A stretch of 64,000 nt of DNA from NCBI RefSeq assembly GCF_014640615.1, contig NZ_BMHH01000015.1, positions 1 through 64,000 on the forward strand, read 5' to 3'. Shown piece after piece: positions 24,710 to 33,120 of this stretch (positions are counted from its first letter, which is position 1; each line of letters starts with the position of its first letter). Below the pieces are notes generated by a model. That model saw only the letters and a list, made by a program, of their open reading frames with translations, had not been told where the DNA came from and made no database searches. The position numbers were made by a program, and so were the translations under genes. This DNA comes from Paramesorhizobium endophyticum (GTDB lineage: Bacteria; Pseudomonadota; Alphaproteobacteria; Rhizobiales; Rhizobiaceae).

Positions 24710-25744
24710 TCAAATCACCGGCGGGTTCAGCCTCGCAAAGCCCGCCTGCCGGCGATAAGGGAAATAGGGATAGGGCGCGGTGACGGCGCTGGCCTCGTCG
24801 AGCCGGGCGACCTGTTCCGCCGTCAAGGACCAGCCGACAGCGCCCAGATTCTGGCGCAACTGCTCCTCATTGCGCGCACCAATGATCACTGACGACACCG
24901 TAGGACGGCTCAGCAGCCAGTTGAGCGCGATTTGCGGAATGGTCTTCCCGGTTTCCGCGGCGATCGCGTCCAGCACATCGATGATGCGGTAGAGCCTTTC
25001 GTCATCCACCGGCGGCCCATATTCCGCCGTTTGGTGCAGGCGACTCTGCTCGGGCAGCGGCTGGCCGCGGCGGATTTTGCCGGTGAGCCGTCCCCAGCCC
25101 AGCGGGCTCCACACCAGCGCGCCGACGCCTTGGTCGAGACCGAGCGGCATCAGTTCCCATTCATAGTCCCGCCCAACCAGCGAGTAATAGGCCTGATGCG
25201 CGACATAGCGCGGATAGCCATGCTTCTCCGCCACTGCGAGCGATTTCATGAGTTCCCAGCCCGCGAAATTGGAAACGCCTGCATAGCGGATCTTCCCGGC
25301 CCGGATCAGATCGTCAAGCGTCGACAGCACCTCCTCGACCGGCGTTCCGGCATCGAAAGCGTGCAGTTGCAGAAGGTCGATATAGTCGGTGCCGAGCCGC
25401 CGCAGCGCGTCCTCGACCGCCTTGATCAACCGGCTGCGCGAGGTGCCCGCATCGTTCGGCCCTTCGCCCATCGGCAGGCCGGTCTTGGTCGAGATAATCA
25501 CCTGATCGCGACGGCCCCGGATCGCCTCGCCCAGCACCTCCTCCGAAGCGCCGTTCGAATAAACGTCGGCAGTGTCGAACAGATTGACGCCCGCTTCCAG
25601 GCAGATATCGACGAGCCGCCGCGCCTCGTCCGCATCCGTATTGCCCCAGGCACTAAAGAGCGGCCCCTGCCCGCCGAATGTTCCCGCGCCGAAGCTGAGG
25701 ACGGGAACCTTCAGGCCCGATTTACCCAAATATCTGTATTCCAT
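24710..25744 (-). CDS. Aldo/keto reductase
   Basis: A 344-residue NADPH-dependent oxidoreductase of the voltage-gated K+ channel beta-subunit/YghZ-like branch. The catalytic tetrad is visible: D57 (NLFDTADVY), Y62, K87 (IISTKTG) and H128 (LLQLHAFD). The NADPH-binding C-terminal segment is VIIGARNEEQLRQNL. The substrate is unknown; these enzymes reduce aldehydes and keto-sugars broadly. It lies 39 bp upstream of the end of the MFS gene on the same strand, so the two may be cotranscribed. Confidence 0.9.
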   Translation of the reverse strand: MEYRYLGKSGLKVPVLSFGAGTFGGQGPLFSAWGNTDADEARRLVDICLEAGVNLFDTADVYSNGASEEVLGEAIRGRRDQVIISTKTGLPMGEGPNDAGTSRSRLIKAVEDALRRLGTDYIDLLQLHAFDAGTPVEEVLSTLDDLIRAGKIRYAGVSNFAGWELMKSLAVAEKHGYPRYVAHQAYYSLVGRDYEWELMPLGLDQGVGALVWSPLGWGRLTGKIRRGQPLPEQSRLHQTAEYGPPVDDERLYRIIDVLDAIAAETGKTIPQIALNWLLSRPTVSSVIIGARNEEQLRQNLGAVGWSLTAEQVARLDEASAVTAPYPYFPYRRQAGFARLNPPVI

Positions 25745-25783
25745 GATTAATTTTGCCTTCTGATGTTGAGGAATAATAGAGTT

Positions 25784-26962
25784 TCATGCGCTGGCAGGCG
25801 CCCCGGCCGGTACGCCCCGCCGGTCCATGCGAATGCTGATTACCGCGATAGCGAGCCCGCCCAGCGTGATGAGCGCGGCGACAACAGGGATGGCGCCAAG
25901 CCCCGGCCCGTAATCGATCACCGCGCCCCCGGCCCACGCGCCGAGCGCATTGCCAAGATTGAAGGCGGCGATGTTGAAGCTGGAGGCGAGGCTCTGGCCC
26001 GCACCCTCCGCCTTGGACAGCACCCACATCTGCAGCGGCGCGACGGTGGCGAAGGCGCTCGCGCCGAGAAGCCCGACGAAGGCAATGGCGGCGATCTTTT
26101 CATGAAGCGCGAAGGTCATGAGGCCGAGCACTGCGGCAAGCACCACCAGCGTGCCGACAACGGTCCTGACCAGATGCCGGTCGGCAAGCTTGCCGCCGAC
26201 GAGATTGCCCACGATCAGCCCGCCGCCGAAGACGAGCAGGATCGGCGACACCGCACCTTCCGAAAAGCCTGTGATACGCGTCAGCGCCGGGGCGATATAG
26301 GTGAACACCGCGAAGACACCGGCATAGCCCAGCACCGTCGTGAGGAACCCGAGCAGCACCGGACGACGCGCAAGCGCCTTCAAGTCCGCGCGCCAGTCGC
26401 CCGCCTCGGGCGCAGTCTTGTCACGCGGCACGAGCAGCGCGATGATGACGAGCGCGACGGCCCCGACCAGCGCCACCGCCCAGAAAGTAGCGCGCCAGCC
26501 GAATTGCTGCCCGAGCCAGGTGCCGAAGGGAACGCCGAGGATATTGGCCACAGTCAGCCCCGTGAACATGATGGCGATGGCTGAGGCACGCTTGTCCGGC
26601 GCGACGAGATTGGTCGCCACCACCGAGCCGACGCCGAAGAAGGTGCCGTGCGCAAAGGCAGTCAGCACCCGCGCCGCCATCAGGAAGCCATAGCCGGGCG
26701 CGAGCGCGCAGGCGACATTGCCGATGGTGAAGATCAGCATCAGGCCGAGAAGCACGGTCTTGCGCGGCCACCTTCCGGTCAGGATGGTCATGACAGGCGC
26801 GCCGACGACGACGCCCAGCGCATAGCCTGATATGAGCAGGCCCGCCATGGCGATGGAGACGCCGAGATCGGCGCTCACCTCCAGCAGCAGTCCCATGATG
26901 ACGAATTCCGTGACACCGATGCCGAACGCACCGGCAGTCAGGGCATAAAGAGCCAAAGGCAT
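25784..26962 (-). CDS. MFS transporter, DHA1 (AraJ-like) family
   Basis: A 392-residue inner-membrane exporter with 12 hydrophobic helices. The MFS loop motif is visible as TGRWPRKTVLLGLM between helices 2 and 3, and motif-C-like GALLG/GGLIVGN stretches suggest a proton-driven drug or metabolite efflux function. The start is placed at MPLALYALTAGAFG (26962), with GGAAGAGG nine bases upstream. A start at 26989 is possible. The frame remains open far upstream, but that part is antisense to the divergent lysR gene. Probably regulated by that LysR protein, with its product limiting some small molecule acted on by the downstream aldo/keto reductase (inference). Confidence 0.88.
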   Translation of the reverse strand: MPLALYALTAGAFGIGVTEFVIMGLLLEVSADLGVSIAMAGLLISGYALGVVVGAPVMTILTGRWPRKTVLLGLMLIFTIGNVACALAPGYGFLMAARVLTAFAHGTFFGVGSVVATNLVAPDKRASAIAIMFTGLTVANILGVPFGTWLGQQFGWRATFWAVALVGAVALVIIALLVPRDKTAPEAGDWRADLKALARRPVLLGFLTTVLGYAGVFAVFTYIAPALTRITGFSEGAVSPILLVFGGGLIVGNLVGGKLADRHLVRTVVGTLVVLAAVLGLMTFALHEKIAAIAFVGLLGASAFATVAPLQMWVLSKAEGAGQSLASSFNIAAFNLGNALGAWAGGAVIDYGPGLGAIPVVAALITLGGLAIAVISIRMDRRGVPAGAPASA

Positions 26963-27049
26963 TTGATCGAGCCTCTTCCATTGTTGCATTGGCCCGGAAT
27001 ATGGACGAGCGCCATACGATGATGTAGAGAGCATTGAGGAACAGGATTT

Positions 27050-27064
27050 GTGAATTGAATTCAC
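27050..27064. promoter_or_regulatory. Palindrome overlapping the lysR ribosome-binding region
   Basis: Perfect 7-bp inverted repeat GTGAATT-G-AATTCAC ending one base before the lysR ATG, in the divergent lysR/MFS promoter region. It fits an autorepression site of a LysR regulator, although LysR boxes usually lie further upstream. Confidence 0.4.
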
Positions 27065-27065
27065 C

Positions 27066-27971
27066 ATGAGCCGCATCGACATCAACCGCTTCGGCGAGAT
27101 GGAAGTCTTCGTCCGCGTGGTGGAAATGGGCGGCTTTTCCGCTGCAGCCCGTAGCCAACGCATGACGCCGTCGGCGGTGAGCAAGCTCATCACCCGGCTG
27201 GAGACGCGCCTTGGCACAAGACTCGTCAACCGCTCGACACGCAAGCTGCAGCTAACCCCCGAGGGCACGGCCTTCTACGAACGCAGCACCCGTATCCTCG
27301 CCGATCTCGACGAGGCTGAGCGCAGCGCCTCGACCGGCGAAAAGCCCGCCGGGCGCATCCGGCTCAACACCAACGCCTCCTTCGCCACCCATATCCTCGC
27401 GCCGATCCTGCCGGAATTCCTGGCGATGTATCCCGGTGTGGCGCTCGACATGGTGCAGACGGATGCGGTGATCGACCTTTTGGCGGAGCGCACCGATGTC
27501 GCCGTGCGCGCCGGGCCGCTGAAAAGCTCCAACCTCATCGCCCGCAAGCTCGGCGCGACGCGCATGGTCATCGTCGCCTCGCCCGATTATCTCAAACGCT
27601 TCGGCGAGCCGAAGACCGTCCTGGAGCTCGAAGGGCACACTTGCATCGCCTTCTGCTATGCCAGGACCGTCAAGGGATGGCCGCTCATCCATGAAGGCAG
27701 GACCGTCACCTTCCCCGCCACCGGCGCGGTGCAGGTTAACGACGGCGAGGCCATGCGGCATATGGTGGTGTCAGGCGTCGGCCTCGCCCGCCTCGCCGCC
27801 TTCGCCGTCCGCAAAGATATCGAAGCGGGTCGCCTCGTGCCGGTGCTGGAAGATTGCAATCCCGGCGATCTGGAAGAGGTCCACGCCGTCTATGTCGGCC
27901 AGGGTGGCCCCCTACCCACCCGTGTGCGCGCATTGCTCGATTTTCTAGCCGAGCGCGCACGGGTCAGATAG
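27066..27971 (+). CDS. LysR-family transcriptional regulator
   Basis: A 301-residue regulator. The winged helix-turn-helix is at residues about 9-65 (MGGFSAAARSQRMTPSAVSKLITRLETRLGTRL, read as separate helices), and the effector domain (about 95-295) has a periplasmic-binding fold. It is divergent from the MFS transporter with 100 bp between the genes, the classic LysR arrangement. It probably activates or represses the MFS-aldo/keto reductase unit. The effector is unknown. It belongs to the DNA-binding subgroup close to CrgA/AaeR-type regulators by its RLGTRLVNRSTRKLQLTPEG segment. Confidence 0.9.
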   Translation: MSRIDINRFGEMEVFVRVVEMGGFSAAARSQRMTPSAVSKLITRLETRLGTRLVNRSTRKLQLTPEGTAFYERSTRILADLDEAERSASTGEKPAGRIRLNTNASFATHILAPILPEFLAMYPGVALDMVQTDAVIDLLAERTDVAVRAGPLKSSNLIARKLGATRMVIVASPDYLKRFGEPKTVLELEGHTCIAFCYARTVKGWPLIHEGRTVTFPATGAVQVNDGEAMRHMVVSGVGLARLAAFAVRKDIEAGRLVPVLEDCNPGDLEEVHAVYVGQGGPLPTRVRALLDFLAERARVR

Positions 27972-28141
27972 AAATTAATGCTCCATTAACCGACCGTTAC
28001 AACACACATTGACATTCAACCGGAGGTAGCGGTAAAGCTGCTAATATTAAATGATTACGCCACATTATGGCTGCCGCATTAGACACCGAACTCTGCCTAT
28101 AGTTGTATTATCCGTTTCCGTCTCGATAATAGGATTTTTCA

Positions 28142-29050
28142 ATGAGTGACGTTTTGAAATGGGCCGTGGGAACATTCAACACCAGTTTCCCCGGTATTAA
28201 CTGGCACCCGCCGCAGGATTTCCCAACGCCATGTTACAGCTCTGCGACACCCGCGCTATGCGCCTTTATGGGGAAGCTGTGGCTCATGCACCGTGGCGGC
28301 GGGACCAATCCCAATATTTTCTACACATATTACGCGCCAACTTCCACTTCGGCAGGCGAATGGACGAATACAGAGCCATGGCTGATTCCCGGTAAGAACG
28401 CCGGCACCGGCCCTACCATGGCTGTGTACGGCTGCCAGCTATACTCCGCATACCTCGACGATATCGGAGCCATCTCAAACTTTGTAAGCAATCTTCAAAC
28501 AAACGATGGCAGCTTAAACTGGAGTCCTGTTCCTTCAGGGATAGGCATTTCCTGGATAGCGCCTAAATTTGCCGCTTACGGAAACGCGCTGTGGTGCGCC
28601 TATTCCGATTCCGGCAACAAGGGCCTCCGTTTCTCAAAAAATAGCATGGATGGCAACGGATGGGGTAACGAATCGACGGGACCGATAACGTCCGCCTCAC
28701 CGGGCTTTGCCGCATATCATAACAAACTATGGTGCGTATATCGCGACGAAGGCTCCAACCTCTGGGTTACCACAAGCACAGACGGCAGGAGCTGGGAAAT
28801 GCCCGTTTTGCTGGGAGGCCAAACCAGCGATAGCGACCCAACTCTCTGTTATATACCTGATCTCGACATACTTGCCTGTGTATACGGAGACAGTAAGGGT
28901 CTTCAAAAATTCTACTTTACCTACACCCTCGGCAGGCCCGACGCATGGTCATACCCGATACCGATAGACGGAGTCGCTCGGGCCCCGGGTGCAGGTGCGG
29001 GCATGGCATATTACCAAAACAAGTTTTTTCTCGCCTACCGTTCAGCATAA
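28142..29050 (+). CDS. Beta-propeller protein, paralogue 2
   Basis: A 302-residue relative of the proteins at 23703 and 29078. It opens with VLKWAVGTFNTSFPGINWHP and then shows five to six repeats: ATPALCAFMGKLWLMHRG, APKFAAYGNALWCAYSD, SPGFAAYHNKLWCVYRDEG, TTSTDGRSWEMPVLLGG and GMAYYQNKFFLAYRSA. No signal peptide, membrane segment or catalytic motif was found. The next paralogue begins 27 bp after its stop, so these two form an operon and probably arose by tandem duplication; they are closer to each other than to paralogue 1. Function unknown; soluble carbohydrate-binding is a structural guess only. Confidence 0.72.
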   Translation: MSDVLKWAVGTFNTSFPGINWHPPQDFPTPCYSSATPALCAFMGKLWLMHRGGGTNPNIFYTYYAPTSTSAGEWTNTEPWLIPGKNAGTGPTMAVYGCQLYSAYLDDIGAISNFVSNLQTNDGSLNWSPVPSGIGISWIAPKFAAYGNALWCAYSDSGNKGLRFSKNSMDGNGWGNESTGPITSASPGFAAYHNKLWCVYRDEGSNLWVTTSTDGRSWEMPVLLGGQTSDSDPTLCYIPDLDILACVYGDSKGLQKFYFTYTLGRPDAWSYPIPIDGVARAPGAGAGMAYYQNKFFLAYRSA

Positions 29051-29077
29051 TCATCGCAAACATTCAGGAGAAATACG

Positions 29078-30010
29078 ATGAAAGAAATTTTGAAATGGAC
29101 CTCGGCTGATTTCGATCTTTACTCACTGACCTGGAAGAAAGCGCAAGACTTCCCATCGTCCTACCGCAGCTCAGCAACGCCCGCACTGTGCAGCCATGGA
29201 ACTAAGCTGTGGCTCATGCATCGCGGCGATACGACGAACCAGAATATTTTCTATACATCTTACGAGGAAACCACCGGTTCGAATGGCTGGAACCCGAGGG
29301 AATGGTCGATCGCCTCTGGAGACACCTTTGCGAACCCTGCTAATGCGAGCCCCGCCATGGCCGTGTATAATCAAAATTTAGTCTGCGCGTTTAATAGCAA
29401 CAAGATAGACATACTTTCGTACGCTGCCATCTCCGAAAATAACGACGGAAGTATAAATTGGAAACTCATGGATGGAATTCCAGGAACTTCGCTGATAGGA
29501 CCGTCATTAGCTGAATTTAATGGAGTACTATGGTGCGCATTTTGCGAGGATGGGGACAACACGCTGTTGATCGCGCCTTGCAGAGATATTACGAAGGGTT
29601 GGCAAGATGGCGCCTGGTCCGTGGGGCCAAAAACATCCATGGCACCCGCGTTGGCTGTATTCAAGAACGAGCTATGGTGTGTATACGTTGGCGATAACCG
29701 CGCGCTTATGATCACAACCAGCAAAAACGGAACGGACTGGACGACACCAATACCGCTCGGGGGGCACACCAGCGATAGCCCGCCGACTCTTTGCTGGATC
29801 GAAGAACAAGGCGTAATCGCATGCGTCTATGGAGACAGCACAGGCCGGCCGATACTTTATCTGACCTATACCAACTTCAAAGTCGACGCCTGGTCTTGGG
29901 CCATGCCGATAAGCAACAACCCGCGAATTCCGAAAACGGGCGGTGCTCTTGGATATCATTATGGGAAATATTTCGTCGCCTATCACAGCGAAGTACTTAC
30001 GGAAGATTGA
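29078..30010 (+). CDS. Beta-propeller protein, paralogue 3
   Basis: A 310-residue paralogue with the same architecture: EILKWTSADFDLYSLTWKKA at the start, then ATPALCSHGTKLWLMHRG, SLAEFNGVLWCAFCEDG, ALAVFKNELWCVYVGDN, TTSKNGTDWTTPIPLGG and a closing strand ALGYHYGKYFVAYHSE. The ribosome-binding site AGGAG is strong. It is cotranscribed with paralogue 2 and convergent with the mechanosensitive channel gene, 45 bp away. It has a six-residue acidic tail absent from the others. Base composition of the three genes is somewhat less GC-rich than their neighbours, hinting at acquisition. Confidence 0.72.
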   Translation: MKEILKWTSADFDLYSLTWKKAQDFPSSYRSSATPALCSHGTKLWLMHRGDTTNQNIFYTSYEETTGSNGWNPREWSIASGDTFANPANASPAMAVYNQNLVCAFNSNKIDILSYAAISENNDGSINWKLMDGIPGTSLIGPSLAEFNGVLWCAFCEDGDNTLLIAPCRDITKGWQDGAWSVGPKTSMAPALAVFKNELWCVYVGDNRALMITTSKNGTDWTTPIPLGGHTSDSPPTLCWIEEQGVIACVYGDSTGRPILYLTYTNFKVDAWSWAMPISNNPRIPKTGGALGYHYGKYFVAYHSEVLTED

Positions 30011-30055
30011 ATAACGCCCCAGGCCGCATAGGGAGCGTGAAGCGGGCGATATGGG

Positions 30056-32623
30056 CTACCCATTTGCCCGCGCGCTCTTTTTCCCCGGCTTGCTGCCGAG
30101 CAGCTTCCAGCGCGATTGGCGGGGAGAGCGCCCCGCATTTTGAACCGAGAGCGGTGAGGACGCATGCACCGACCCCTCCGGCGGATAGGACAGCGTATCG
30201 CTTATCTGCGCCTTGTCATCGTCGGAAAAATCCGGGAATGGCAGCTTCTCCCCCTTGCGCCATGCCGCGACCCTTCGCTCCGCCTCCGCCTGCTTTTCCA
30301 TGTCGATCGGCAGATCCTCCAGCCCGTATTGGACCGATGACGGGAAGGCGAACTGGACGCCGGCTTCGTCGACGATTTTCATGATATGCAGCAGGATATC
30401 CTCGCGGATCGCCAGGAACTCATCACCATTGTTGGTGCGGATATAGGCGGTGATCTCGACATCGAGCGAATATTCGCCGAACCCGACGAAGCGCACGACC
30501 GGATCCTCCATCACCCGCGGATGGGCGATGAGCAAATGGCGCAATTGCGCAATGACGTAGCGCAATTGGTCGGCGGTCGTCTCGCAGCGCAATTGCAGGG
30601 TCGTGTTGAAGCGAATGCGGTCGCGCCGGGAATAGTTCTCGATCTTCATATCGGCAAATTCCGAGTTCGGTATCGAGAACACCGTGCGGTCGAGCGAGCG
30701 CACCCGCGTCGAGCGCATGCCGATATGCTCCACGGTGCCGTGCGTGTCGTCGAACTTGCAGAAATCGCCGACGCTGACCGGTCGGTCCGCATAGAGCGTG
30801 AGGCCGGAGAGAAAATTCTGCAAGGTCGGCTGCGCCGCGAGCGCCACGGCGAGGCCGCCAATGCCAAGCCCCGCCAGTACATGCTCATAGGGCAGCTGGA
30901 ACACCTGTGCCAGCGCCAGGAAGGCGAAGAGGACGATAGCGGCGCGGGCAACGCCGGTCAAAAGCGCGATCAGCGTCTCATGATAGCCCGGAACGGGCCA
31001 GCGGCTACGGTAGACATCTCCGGCTTTACCGACGAGATGCCAGAGGATCGGCACAGCGCCGAGCAGGATCGCCGCCCAGCCCAGCGCCTTCACCGGCGTC
31101 GCCACCATGCTAGGCAGGCCCAGCAGACGCAAGGCCGCCAGCAGGAAGAGACCCAGAACGATGACCCGCACCGACCATCCGACGGCATGCGGCAGCGCGG
31201 GCTGTTCTTCCGGCAACACCGCCGTACCACGCCGGTGAAAGGCGAAGAGAAGTCCCTTGGCGATGAAACCACCGACAATGCCGAGCGCACCCAGAATGCC
31301 CAGCATCAGCCATTGCCACCAATCCACGGGACCGGCGCGTTGAAGCAGGGCCGGGCTGAGCGACCGGGCAAAGGACCGTATTTTGAAATAGACGTCATCG
31401 CCCGCGGTGGCCGAGAATTCCGGCGCCACCGGCACATCCTCGACGGATGCATAGAGCGAGCGGATATGGTGCAGCGTATCCGGCGTGAACTGCCAGATCA
31501 CGCCCTTGTCCGTCTCGACCGGCCCAACCGCGATATTGCCCGCCGGATGCTGGAAGAACACATAAGGCGCCTTGCTCTTGGGATCGTCGGGTATCTCCTG
31601 CCAATAGACATAGCCGATCCGGTCGATCACCTTCTTGAGGTAGCGGGTGAAGAGCGGCGCTTCGTCCGCGCGCACGGCGGCGGGAATGCCCTGCATGTTG
31701 AGCGTGCTCTCCGCCGGCGCATCGCTGCCGCCGCTGAAGCTGCCGAGCAGCACCTTGAAGGCATCGCGCGGCGTGCGCAATTTCTCCGGCTCGCTCACCG
31801 TATCCACCGGCTCGCCGCGCGCCTTGGAAAGCTCCGCCAGCTTCGCCTTCAAATCATCGAGCGGCGGCCCGACGATGAACCACTTGCCGTCCTTGCGGCG
31901 GAAATTGACGTCATAGGTCACATCAGTATCGAATTGGCCGAGCCGCGCCGTCGCCTCATCGGTTTTGATCGTCCTGTGCGGCAGGTTGGAAAGGCGGAAG
32001 GTGAGCTTGTCGATGACCGCATAAAGCTCATGCACATAATCATTGATGTTGTGGCCGCCCCGGTCCGTGTCGGCGACGTCAACCACGCTCGCCGCCTTGC
32101 CGACCAGCGCCATGCCGCCCCCTGCGGCCCGCGAAATATTGTCCGCGCCGCTTTCGTTCATCGCCTTCAGGAAGGTGGCCATCGTGGCCATCGGGCTCGA
32201 TTGGTCCACGGGCACACTCTGATAGAGCGCGGCATCGGCCCGAACACCGGTCCACCATTCCGCCATGGCATCGCCGAAACGGCCCATGAAGCTGGATCCA
32301 TCCGGCGACTGGACGAACAGGAAGTCGCCATGACGATCCCCCTCGGTCCAGCGGCCGATCAGCTGGTTACCGACAACCTTCGCCTCGATGCGCCCATTGT
32401 AAAGGGGATAGCGCCCCGTCACCTGCTCTCCGTTCTGCTCGAACGTGACGGGAGCCGCGCCATAGGCCCATTTCGTATTCCAGGTGCCCGTCCAGTTGGC
32501 GGTTGCTTGCGATTGCGCCTCGGAGACGAGAAACATGAGGCTGAGCAACGAAAGCACGAAAAGAAGAAAGGGAGAACGCCATCCCACCCGCAACAATCCT
32601 CTGTAATTCTTCTTTCTCTGCAT
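30056..32623 (-). CDS. Large MscS-family mechanosensitive channel
   Basis: An 855-residue inner-membrane channel. The signal peptide/first helix spans residues about 15-40, followed by a roughly 390-residue periplasmic domain whose first part looks like a small beta-barrel (WTGTWNTKWAYGAAPVTFEQNG). Several helices follow (LMLGILGALGIVGGFIAKGL and others), then the MscS core: pore helix GLGIGGLAVALAAQPTLQNF with the Gly/Ala packing pattern, the beta domain (VGDFCKFDDTHGTVEHIGMR) and the cytosolic vestibule. It opens under membrane tension to release solutes. The long periplasmic domain puts it near the MscK/YbdG-like large channels. It stands alone. Confidence 0.88.
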   Translation of the reverse strand: MQRKKNYRGLLRVGWRSPFLLFVLSLLSLMFLVSEAQSQATANWTGTWNTKWAYGAAPVTFEQNGEQVTGRYPLYNGRIEAKVVGNQLIGRWTEGDRHGDFLFVQSPDGSSFMGRFGDAMAEWWTGVRADAALYQSVPVDQSSPMATMATFLKAMNESGADNISRAAGGGMALVGKAASVVDVADTDRGGHNINDYVHELYAVIDKLTFRLSNLPHRTIKTDEATARLGQFDTDVTYDVNFRRKDGKWFIVGPPLDDLKAKLAELSKARGEPVDTVSEPEKLRTPRDAFKVLLGSFSGGSDAPAESTLNMQGIPAAVRADEAPLFTRYLKKVIDRIGYVYWQEIPDDPKSKAPYVFFQHPAGNIAVGPVETDKGVIWQFTPDTLHHIRSLYASVEDVPVAPEFSATAGDDVYFKIRSFARSLSPALLQRAGPVDWWQWLMLGILGALGIVGGFIAKGLLFAFHRRGTAVLPEEQPALPHAVGWSVRVIVLGLFLLAALRLLGLPSMVATPVKALGWAAILLGAVPILWHLVGKAGDVYRSRWPVPGYHETLIALLTGVARAAIVLFAFLALAQVFQLPYEHVLAGLGIGGLAVALAAQPTLQNFLSGLTLYADRPVSVGDFCKFDDTHGTVEHIGMRSTRVRSLDRTVFSIPNSEFADMKIENYSRRDRIRFNTTLQLRCETTADQLRYVIAQLRHLLIAHPRVMEDPVVRFVGFGEYSLDVEITAYIRTNNGDEFLAIREDILLHIMKIVDEAGVQFAFPSSVQYGLEDLPIDMEKQAEAERRVAAWRKGEKLPFPDFSDDDKAQISDTLSYPPEGSVHASSPLSVQNAGRSPRQSRWKLLGSKPGKKSARANG

Positions 32624-33120
32624 CGAATCCTCGTAAATTCGATGTAAATATTAATTAATATTTACAATATTTCTATAGCTACAGTAAATTATAAATAGTA
32701 TTTAGATTACCTACAGAAATAAATGAAATATTTAATGTAAAATATTATAACTACTTAATAATTAGCGAAATCTAATAGAAATCAGAAGCAACCATCCCGC
32801 TCGCCCAATATAAAAATCTCGTCTATAGATTTTCCGTCGAAGGTTGAAAGCAGACGTGTCAGTCCAGGGGCACACTGGCGATAAGGGGGCAGCGCCAGCC
32901 AATCGGCAAGAGGCCCCAATCTTCGAAAGGAGAAAGCTACAATGTGGTATCCGCCAATTTGGTCAATACCGATCATTGTCACCTTTGAGATAAAAAAGAC
33001 CCGCACCACCTGGTCAGTGACGGTGCGGATCCGATTCATCACGTAAGGTATCGAGGGGCAGGAGGTCGCACTCCTGCTTCTCGCTCCTTTAATCTATAAC
33101 ACCGCCCTCTTCTTTTCAAG
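32624..33120. other. AT-rich intergenic region with no supported gene
   Basis: About 500 bp between the MscS gene and the end of the RND operon. The first 140 bp are extremely AT-rich (long A/T runs) and probably hold the MscS promoter. The rest contains the RND-operon terminator (32991-33028). An 86-codon frame at 32782-33042 on the minus strand runs through that terminator and is not credible. Confidence 0.6.
32991..33028 (-). terminator. Terminator of the RND efflux operon
   Basis: Read on the minus strand: a 7-bp stem CCGCACC/GGTGCGG with a 14-base loop, a GTC triplet and then six T residues. It lies about 95 bp beyond the pump gene stop. Confidence 0.7.

Noticed and set aside
23703-30010. 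Calling the three propeller proteins sialidases
   Set aside because: No Arg triad, FRIP motif, Asp-box set or signal peptide; only the repeat architecture is similar.
32782-33042. 86-codon minus-strand frame between the MscS gene and the RND operon
   Set aside because: It runs through the RND-operon terminator, has no ribosome-binding site and resembles nothing.
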